From CAYXFZ01 sp964464385 (GTDB lineage Bacteria > Planctomycetota > UBA1135), in assembly GCA_964464385.1 (NCBI GenBank), contig CAYXFZ010000054.1, positions 1 through 17,294 of the forward strand: 17,294 bases of DNA, read 5' to 3'. Under the pieces are notes generated by a model that worked only from the letters and a program-made list of their open reading frames with translations, searched no databases and was not told the DNA's origin. A program made the position numbers and the translations under genes. This document shows positions 6,898 through 13,103 of the stretch, one piece after another; within the stretch, counting starts at the first letter, position 1; each line of letters opens with the position of its first letter.

Positions 6898-6903
6898 ACT
6901 ATA
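6898..6903 (-). promoter_or_regulatory. -10-like hexamer of the thioredoxin-HMA gene
   Basis: TATAGT on the minus strand is separated by 6 nt (GGCGGC) from the ATG at 6889-6891. No Shine-Dalgarno sequence lies between them, so the mRNA would be leaderless. The 73-nt gap to the upstream gene on the same strand leaves room for an independent promoter. Confidence 0.55.
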
Positions 6904-6964
6904 AGGGCGAATCTTCCCCGAGTGTTGAAGATCTTGGCCTGCTGGACGCTCAGCGACGGGAAAT

Positions 6965-7366
6965 TCAGCCTACGACCAGCCCGAGGGCATTGGTCGGCTG
7001 CAATGTTTGGATATCGATGCCGTGGAACCAAACGTGAACTCCAGTCGATTCGGCCGGGACTGCGCGAAACAAGAGGGCACCGCCGTTGGCGTCGGCGGTC
7101 AGGGGTGGCAATAGGGAGATTGGAGGTGTCAGAAAAGCAATTTGGCCGAGAATCGAAGTGGGCCCATCTCCTTTCAGGCTGTAAGCGACCCAAACGACCC
7201 CAAAGGGGCTTGCATTCTGGATGGAAACTTGAGCAGTCTGTCCGGCGACCAAATTGCCAATTTGGAGGAGAGGAGTTTGCGGGTCGCGGTTGGGATCCCC
7301 CGCCACCAACCCGAAAAGAATCGGGCCCGTGAGCATCAACAGAGACAGGGGGAGGAGTTTTTGCAT
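6965..7366 (-). CDS. Small secreted protein made of the recurring beta module
   Basis: The 133-residue protein has an N-terminal signal peptide (M-Q-K-L-L followed by a hydrophobic run to about residue 22). The mature part is one beta-rich domain with the order I-G-N-L-V-A-G-Q-T-A, a G-V-V-W-V-A-Y-S-L strand, a T-A-D-A-N-G-G-A-L segment, a V-P turn and a final T-N-A-L-G-L-V-V strand. The same outline forms the C-termini of the proteins at 2143, 4016 and 13104, but here it stands alone. There are no cysteines and no visible catalytic residues. The start at 7366 is chosen because a TAGTAT hexamer (7383-7388) lies upstream; an in-frame ATG at 7382-7384 overlaps that hexamer and would add M-V-R-P-P-R. 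It sits between the two candidate selenoprotein genes. Function unknown. Confidence 0.65.
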   Translation of the reverse strand: MQKLLPLSLLMLTGPILFGLVAGDPNRDPQTPLLQIGNLVAGQTAQVSIQNASPFGVVWVAYSLKGDGPTSILGQIAFLTPPISLLPPLTADANGGALLFRAVPAESTGVHVWFHGIDIQTLQPTNALGLVVG

Positions 7367-7406
7367 CCTGGGGGGACGAACCATACTAACCTGAAAATGG
7401 CATCCG

Positions 7407-7412
7407 TAAGAT
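7407..7412 (+). promoter_or_regulatory. -10-like hexamer of the UPAU outer-membrane gene
   Basis: TAAGAT followed by 6 nt (GGTCTC) and then the ATG at 7419-7421. This spacing supports 7419 as the true start, upstream of both UGA codons, instead of the internal ATG at 7542. Confidence 0.5.
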
Positions 7413-7418
7413 GGTCTC

Positions 7419-8447
7419 ATGCAAGAAAAATTGCCCCGATGGCTGAAAAATGGGCTCATTGTGGTTGGTTTCTCCGGTTGGATCGCCTCGACTGCGACGG
7501 CGCAAGGCTCCTGACCCGCCTGAAGCGACCCTGCTGCGGCCATGCCGGGCGGTTGGGAGGCTGGTTCAGTCTCCACAGATGAGCAAGATTTCCAGCTGGA
7601 TCTCACCTTTGTGGCTGGCTTTGGCTTCGAGGGAGGGCATTTGGAAGACAAAGGCATTACGTCCAGCGGCAATCTCGTCGATGTTCCTCTTCATGAGCAT
7701 CTTGTGGAAATGGATTTGTTTCGGGTCCAGGCCAGTTTGGGCTGGAAACTCAACTCGGATTGGAATGCGCAACTCCGCATCCCTTGGAGTCGCAAGGATC
7801 GTCGGGCTTCCATAGGTTTGATCAAATCGGCGACCTCGTCCGAGCAGGCGGACATGCAACGCAACTTGGATTTGCACCATGGGGAAAAGACCTTGGAGGG
7901 CTTGGAAGATTTTGTGTTCATGGCCCGCACACGCAACGAGGACGGATCAAAAATTTTGGGCTTTGGAATGTCCTTGCCCACGGGTGCGACGGAGGCCGAC
8001 CCTTACCTCGCCGCGACTGAAAATCGCGCACATGAGCATCTGCAGTTTGGCACCGGCACGGTGGTTCCGCGCGTCGAGGTGGTTTTGCCTGCCGAGTCCT
8101 CGTTGCTGTCCGCTTTTTTGTCCGTGCCGGTCTATGAAAATCGCCATGGGTTTCGTGCGGCACCTACGGTCGGTACCCATGCTTCCTGGCGGAAGGACCT
8201 TGCCGAGGATTGGACGACCTCGGTCGGATTGGCTGGACGCTTTCAAGGATATGGCACTTGGAACGGGAAGCGTGACATCAACACGGGCTACTCAGCGCTG
8301 ATGGCGGATCTGTCCCTTTCCTGGTCCTCTTCCATGGGCAAAATGCGTTTGGGCTTGATTTACCCGCTATTTCAAAAAACCCTGTCTTCGGAAGGGGACA
8401 CTTTTGAGATGGGGACCACCTTGGGCTTCATGGTTCAGATTCATTGA
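7419..8447 (+). CDS. Candidate selenoprotein: outer-membrane beta-barrel protein with N-terminal U-P-A-U motif
   Basis: From the ATG at 7419 the frame encodes a signal peptide (M-Q-E-K-L-P-R-W-L-K, a hydrophobic stretch, then S-T-A-T-A-Q), followed by G-S-U32-P-A-U35-S-D-P. The UGA codons are at 7512-7514 and 7521-7523. The frame then stays open to TGA 8445-8447, giving 342 residues. The mature protein has alternating hydrophobic/polar strands and aromatic ends, with a final strand G-T-T-L-G-F-M-V-Q-I-H, typical of an outer-membrane barrel. The two UGAs have exact CxxC spacing directly after the predicted signal cleavage site, suggesting a metal- or redox-active U-x-x-U where relatives would have Cys. 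A hairpin (7540-7556) lies within SECIS range of both UGAs. The last 7 bp overlap the convergent PhoD-like gene. The alternative is a shorter gene from ATG 7542 without a signal peptide, which is less likely for a barrel. Confidence 0.72.
7540..7556 (+). promoter_or_regulatory. Candidate SECIS hairpin shared by U32 and U35
   Basis: CCATGCC (7540-7546) can pair imperfectly with GGTTGG (7551-7556) around a GGGC loop. The loop starts 32 nt after the first UGA and 23 nt after the second, so one element could serve both. The stem has an internal mismatch and bulge. An overlapping 4-bp GC hairpin, CGGC-CAT-GCCG (7537-7547), is stronger but lacks a loop G. Evidence is weaker than for the hairpins in the neighbouring gene. 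Confidence 0.35.
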
Positions 8448-10852
8448 ATTTTGGGGCGGCCGTCGGCGCCCACGACAATGGGCCAGCCGGGGAATTGCTG
8501 GCTGGGGTCACTTGGGTCGGCCCAGCGCGGCCATGCTTCCAGAGTCGCGGTTTGACTGGATGGGTCGAAGCGCACCACGCCAAATCCTGGGGCGCGATTC
8601 TGCAGCAAGGCGGGTTGGCGCCCGTGATCCGCGGGGTTGGCCACGGCCAACATCGTGATTTTATTGCCAAAGCCATCCAAGAAATCTCCTGTGTAAGGCG
8701 GGTCCTCGGGGCGGCGGTTGGCCCCTGGCGTGGCCGGAAACCAGCGCCGTGGGAATGTGTTGGCCATAGCCGGGCCGGTAAACACAACCGTTCCGTCACG
8801 GAATTTTTCTTTGCCATACCAGGCCACACTGCCCAAGTGCTGATCTCCCGCCAAATGCAGAGCACCGGCCTGAGCCAGAAGATCCACGGCGCGATCTCGC
8901 GCGGGCTGTGGCCAGCCATTGGAGTCCGCATCCGCAACCGGTTTGTCGTCGGGCGGGTATTCGCCTGGCTTCAAGGAAGCCATGTTGGGCACGACCCTGT
9001 CGCTCTTTGCCGAAGCAGGCAAAGTGTGCAAGGCGGCGAACGGACTTTGCGAAAGAACCACCTTCATCCAGGCGGATGGTTTTTTCATTTTGCCCCATCC
9101 CGCGAGAAAATTCTCTTGCTGTGCGCCAAGCAAGGATGCGCCCTCAGGCCGGGTGTGAGGATGGAATCCTTCCGCCTGAGGCCACCCATTCCGAAACTTG
9201 CCACCAGGTTGGGCAACCGAGGGCGAATCTTTCCACATGCGATCGGACAAGACGGCAAAATCCAGTCCGCCCCAGGAAAACTCGGTGCTGTAAGTGGTGA
9301 TCCCTTGGCCAACCTCCGGTGAAACGACCGTGGTCGGAAGATGGGAAACTTGAGTGCCGTGAATCGCATTGACAAGATTTGCCGCCAACTTGTAGCCGCC
9401 AGAATCCTGAACTGTAAGGCCTGGGACACGACGGGCAAGGATGCCACCAGCGCCCCAAAGGTTGCCATGAAATACATCGTGGTCGTCCGGAACCATAATG
9501 GCGGGGCGGACTCGGGTGAGATCACCGAAAGCCCAATAAAATCGTTGCCACTTGCTGTGGTAATCCAAGAGAGTTGTCCGTTCACTGCGGCGGTCGGCCC
9601 CCGTAATGTCGCCCTCATAAATTTGATCGCCCGCAAAGTAAAGAATATCTGGGTCGATTGCTGCCACGCCCATTTCCAAGTCTGCGTGTGGAAACCAAAG
9701 CCCATCGCCATTCCACTGCACCGGTCCAACTTGATTTTTTACACAAGAAAGCATGCCCAAAACAACCTTCTCTCCTTTTTGCGGCTCGCGCCGGAAAATG
9801 CCCTCGGACACGAGCTTGCCTTCCCATTCCAAATGGAAGGGCATGGATTCGGTCAGAGTAGGAAATGGATCCAATCGAAAACGTGTCGTGAAACTCCCAT
9901 CTGCAGAAAAGTTGCCCGCGTGGCGCTGCGGCGGGTTGCCAAAAACTAGGGTGACCTCCGGCCGCTCTTGATCTCCCAATACGGGATGTTGCACAGTCAT
10001 GTTCAGAAATGTGTGGCCTAGACCATTGCGCCCCGTGGTGTAAAGAATGCCCAGGATGGGGCCGGTCTTGCGCTCGGGATGGGCTTGCCCGCCTGACAAA
10101 GTGAAGTCATGGAAGCCGAAACCGAGTTGGGATTTTTCCGCACCACGGGCGCTAAACAAGGAGATCCCGCCTAGGAGCTTCTTTCGCGGAAACTGTGGCA
10201 AGGAAAGGGAGGCCACTGTTTCCTCACGGCAGGTGGCAGTCAGCTTGAGGCCGTTCTCTTGGGTCCAACGCAGCTGCAGCCGCAGGGGCCAAGAATTAGG
10301 AGAAATCGTTTGTTCGGACTGAGCAAGCAGAGGCAAGTTCCGAAAATCTACATTACTCGGTACGGTCCAATAGCCTCCTTTGTCGAGGGGTTCAGAAAAG
10401 GAGCGCAGACTCAAGTGGCCGGAGGCTTCCACGCAGGCCAAAATTCCGCCGCCCGCCGCGGGGACTTGTTGGACCAAGGCAGTGGCTCGCCAATCTGTTT
10501 CGGGAGCGCCCATGCCAAAAAGAAAACCGGCGCAGGCACCCTCCCGCAGCGGACCCAGGTTGAGCGGTTCGAATGACACGGACAGTTTGGCGTCCCAAGT
10601 GTTCCGCCCAAACCCATGGGTCAGCAAATGGGCCGTGCGCCCGGCGGGCCCATTTTGGCCAGTCAAACACTCCAGGCGGCCATCTTGGATTTGCCAATCC
10701 TGAATTCGGTTGGCATGCCAACGGGCACCAGGCCAAGGGCGATTGGGAGACCCACTCCAGGAATCTTGAAAAGAAGCCGTGGATTCGGTTTGGGAAACCG
10801 AAGATCCGCAAGCGACCAGGAAGAGACCAAACCACCAGGGCAGGGAGCGCAT
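8441..10852 (-). CDS. PhoD-like metallophosphatase lipoprotein
   Basis: The 803-residue protein begins with a lipoprotein signal, lipobox L-V-A-C15. The N-terminal part (about 20-255) is a beta-rich, concanavalin/LamG-like region. A second beta domain follows (about 262-358). The PhoD/metallophosphatase catalytic domain (about 365-780) contains the metal motifs Y-F-A-G-D-Q-I-Y-E-G-D (405-415), V-P-D-D-H-D-V-F-H-G-N (454-464) and L-H-L-A-G-D-Q-H-L-G (665-674). It should hydrolyse phosphodiesters or phosphomonoesters at the outer face of a membrane and may serve phosphate acquisition; the exact substrate is not visible. It is about 1.5 times the size of classical PhoD because of the N-terminal beta region. 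The start at 10852 is supported by the lipobox and by TATCAT 6 nt upstream (10859-10864). It lies 23 nt after the sulfatase-superfamily gene on the same strand, so the two may be co-transcribed. The 3' end overlaps the convergent barrel gene by 7 bp. Confidence 0.88.
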   Translation of the reverse strand: MRSLPWWFGLFLVACGSSVSQTESTASFQDSWSGSPNRPWPGARWHANRIQDWQIQDGRLECLTGQNGPAGRTAHLLTHGFGRNTWDAKLSVSFEPLNLGPLREGACAGFLFGMGAPETDWRATALVQQVPAAGGGILACVEASGHLSLRSFSEPLDKGGYWTVPSNVDFRNLPLLAQSEQTISPNSWPLRLQLRWTQENGLKLTATCREETVASLSLPQFPRKKLLGGISLFSARGAEKSQLGFGFHDFTLSGGQAHPERKTGPILGILYTTGRNGLGHTFLNMTVQHPVLGDQERPEVTLVFGNPPQRHAGNFSADGSFTTRFRLDPFPTLTESMPFHLEWEGKLVSEGIFRREPQKGEKVVLGMLSCVKNQVGPVQWNGDGLWFPHADLEMGVAAIDPDILYFAGDQIYEGDITGADRRSERTTLLDYHSKWQRFYWAFGDLTRVRPAIMVPDDHDVFHGNLWGAGGILARRVPGLTVQDSGGYKLAANLVNAIHGTQVSHLPTTVVSPEVGQGITTYSTEFSWGGLDFAVLSDRMWKDSPSVAQPGGKFRNGWPQAEGFHPHTRPEGASLLGAQQENFLAGWGKMKKPSAWMKVVLSQSPFAALHTLPASAKSDRVVPNMASLKPGEYPPDDKPVADADSNGWPQPARDRAVDLLAQAGALHLAGDQHLGSVAWYGKEKFRDGTVVFTGPAMANTFPRRWFPATPGANRRPEDPPYTGDFLDGFGNKITMLAVANPADHGRQPALLQNRAPGFGVVRFDPSSQTATLEAWPRWADPSDPSQQFPGWPIVVGADGRPKIQ

Positions 10853-10875
10853 GGCCGGATGATATACGGGTCTCT

Positions 10876-12304
10876 TTAACCGTCCACGTAGCCGAGGCCT
10901 TGCAATTCCGCCCGCTGATCCGCAGACATGTCGCTGAGGTGAAAGACGGTTGGCGCAAGCTGAAATCGTTCGCGCCAAGCAGCGGCCTGACTCAACCATT
11001 CCTGCAAAAGAGCGTCATCTGTGGGATCAGGTTTCCCAGGATCGGATTCGCTCGGGTCTCGGCCNNNNNNNNNNGCCCAGCGAAAACAGTTCCTTGCGGG
11101 CACCCTCTTGGGTAGCGGTCCACAGTGCCTTGGTGTTGCCGCGACGCAGGGAGGTCATGGCGACAGGTTGGTTGATTTGCGCGACTCGAAAGGCAGGAGG
11201 GGTGGCTGCCTGCGTGGACAGGAGGCCAATATCGCGACCGACCACGCTTGCCGGGATCGAAACGTCCATTGCTCCAAGAATGCTGGGCATTAGATCCACC
11301 AGCTCCACTGGATCCGAGCGCCGCACTCCGCGAGGTGCACTCAGACCACCGACCAACAAGGGAATGTGCAAGCACTCTTCGTAAATTTGATGGTGTCCCC
11401 ATTGGCCGTGTTCGTAAAATTCTTCGCCGTGATCGGAAGTGAGGATAACCAAGGTGTTGTCGAGTTGGTTGTTGGTCCTGAGCCAGGCCATGACGCGGGC
11501 AAACTCCTCGTCTACGACAGTAAGATCGCCGTCGTAGAGGGCGCGTAGAAACTCGATATCCCGTTTGCCCAAGGAGTCCATGAGCGGATCCAGAATTTCA
11601 CGTTGCGCGTCAATAAAGGGGCGACCTTCCTCGCTGGTCATCTTGCGAGCACTGGCTATGGCATCCCGCAATGGGCCGTCATAGTCCGGATCAAAACGAT
11701 CCTCATAGCCGACTGGAGGTAAATTGGGAGAGTGCACTTGGTAGGTGTGCAAAAACAAAAAGAAGGGTTTACTTTCGTCCCGGCCGTTGAGCCAACGTAA
11801 ACCCTCCGTCACGCGGTCGCGGGCACCGCCTGTACGCGAGTGAAAAAAGTCGAAGCCTTGATCAAAACCGCGTTGGGCATTGAGCCATCCTCCATCGCAC
11901 ACAGCTGCGGTATCCCATCCCTGGTCGCGCAAAGTTTCGGCCAAGGTAACGGCCTCTTGGGCCAAGGCAGGATGAATCGTGTCACCCGATTCCAATTTCA
12001 CCTGATTCCAAACGCCATGGGTTGCAGGCCAAGTGGAAGTGAACAAACTGGCGTGAGACGGCGAGGTTTGTGGCGAAGGTGCGCTGGCGTCCTCGAACAA
12101 AATGCCCTCTCGCGCAAAGGCATCCATGTGGGGGGTGGTGTTTTTGGGATACCCATACGCGGAAACGTGATCCGCACGCAGGGTGTCCACCATAAAAATC
12201 AGCACATTGGGCTGATCGGGGGGCTCGGGTCCATTGCAAGCAGCAGCGAGCAGGAGCCATCCCAGGTGGCGGAAGCGTTGGGGAATGTCGATGATGCGCT
12301 CCAT
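10876..12304 (-). CDS. Sulfatase/alkaline phosphatase-superfamily lipoprotein, interrupted by an assembly gap
   Basis: Residues 1-23 are a lipoprotein signal (L-L-L-A-A-A-C23). The sulfatase fold starts at P-N-V-L-I-F-M-V-D40-T. Metal ligands are visible at D40, D291-H292 (T-S-D-H-G-E-E) and H304/H305. At the nucleophile position, where sulfatases have Cys or Ser in C-x-P-S-R, this protein has T80-S-P-S-H. A Thr nucleophile suggests a phosphatase or phosphotransferase instead of a formylglycine sulfatase. The 10 Ns break the frame: before them the protein reads E-L-F-S-L-G, and after them, in another frame, G-R-D-P-S-E to L-Q-G-L-G-Y-V-D-G and TAA at 10876, a typical end for this family. Joined, it is about 471 residues. 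The ATG at 12302-12304 overlaps a TAAGAT hexamer. It probably precedes the PhoD-like gene in an operon. Confidence 0.85.
11065..11074. other. Assembly gap (10 Ns) inside the sulfatase-superfamily gene
   Basis: Ten Ns separate two contig ends. Both flanks read GGC on the minus strand. Collapsing them onto one GGC restores a single frame across the join, so the real gap is probably zero or a small overlap, and 10 is a placeholder length. Confidence 0.9.
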
Positions 12305-12339
12305 CTTAGCTCGCTTGATTTCTTACAATCCGATTCGCT

Positions 12340-13035
12340 GTGGAAGACTTCCTCATCCTGGCTGGCGCGACGGTCGGCTTCCTTGCCCTACACGTGATTT
12401 TCTTTCCCCGCGTGGAGGCTTCCTGGTCGCGTGCTTTTCAACTATCTCGAGGTTTGGCTGCTGGCTTGTTGACAGTGCTGGGCTCGCTTGCTTTCGTGGA
12501 CTCCTTTTCACGCTGGCGGGAGGCCTTTCTTTGGCGGCACGGGGAGGAGGACTGGTTGCGCTCGGCCTTGCTTGTGGTTTGCGGACACCTTCTGGCGGAC
12601 TTGTTTTGGATGGTTTGGTCTCGCTACTTCCATGGGATGCAACTTCGTCCGGATCTCTTGCTCCACCACTTGTTGGGCCTGGCGGCCTATGGGGTGTCCA
12701 TTTTCTTGGAAGTGGGTCATGCCTTAGCCATGGTGGCGATGATGACCGAAATGATGCCGGTCACCACTGGATTGCATGCCTGGGCTCGCAGGCGCGGCAA
12801 TGACCTCCTCAAATCCCGCCTGGAAAGGGCCCGCTTGCGCCTTTTGGCTTGGTTTCGGATGCCATTTTGGGGTAGTTGTTTCCTTTTGCTCCTGTTTGCC
12901 CCCAATGCCGGTTTGCGGGCGGAAGATCCCCTTTTGCGAGTGGCAGCAGGCGTAGCTCTCGTTTGTTTGCTTGTTTTGTTGGCCCTGGATGCTCATTGGG
13001 TGCGAAAATGCCGCTCTAGCTCCGAATTTTACTGA
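12340..13035 (+). CDS. TLC-domain (TRAM/LAG1/CLN8-like) integral membrane protein
   Basis: The 231-residue protein starts at GTG and has about six to seven hydrophobic helices. The layout resembles TLC domains: H-L-L-A-D-L-F-W-M-V-W (83-93), the paired histidines L-L-L-H109-H110-L-L-G followed by a membrane segment, and E137 in M-M-T-E-M-M-P-V, the place of the conserved acidic residue before T/S-x-x-x-L. TLC proteins include ceramide synthases and lipid-sensing or transport proteins; which role applies here cannot be told. TACAAT at 12324-12329 lies 10 nt upstream of the GTG. The gene is divergent from the sulfatase-superfamily gene, with only 35 nt between starts. A hairpin follows the stop. 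Confidence 0.7.
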   Translation: MEDFLILAGATVGFLALHVIFFPRVEASWSRAFQLSRGLAAGLLTVLGSLAFVDSFSRWREAFLWRHGEEDWLRSALLVVCGHLLADLFWMVWSRYFHGMQLRPDLLLHHLLGLAAYGVSIFLEVGHALAMVAMMTEMMPVTTGLHAWARRRGNDLLKSRLERARLRLLAWFRMPFWGSCFLLLLFAPNAGLRAEDPLLRVAAGVALVCLLVLLALDAHWVRKCRSSSEFY

Positions 13036-13074
13036 CCAATTCCCTCCGCGGTTTCGGAGTTGGGGTAAATTTTA
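13036..13074 (+). terminator. Possible terminator after the TLC gene
   Basis: CTCCG (13044-13048) pairs with CGGAG (13055-13059) around a 6-base loop. Outer CCAA (13036-13039) can pair with TTGG (13060-13063) across a bulge. An A/T-rich tract ending in TTTT (13066-13073) follows. It starts directly after the TGA at 13033-13035. The stem is short, so confidence is limited. Confidence 0.4.
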
Positions 13075-13103
13075 GGGCTGTCCTCCTGATCCAAGCCCCA
13101 TCC

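Noticed and set aside
5719..8447. UGA read as tryptophan genome-wide (alternative genetic code)
   Set aside because: TGG is used freely for Trp in the same proteins, TGA serves as the normal stop of several neighbouring genes, and the in-frame TGAs fall at Cys positions and not at Trp positions.
7542..8447. Barrel gene starting at the internal ATG 7542
   Set aside because: That start would remove the signal peptide encoded in frame at 7419-7505, which an outer-membrane barrel needs. The upstream ATG also has a TANNNT box at the usual spacing.
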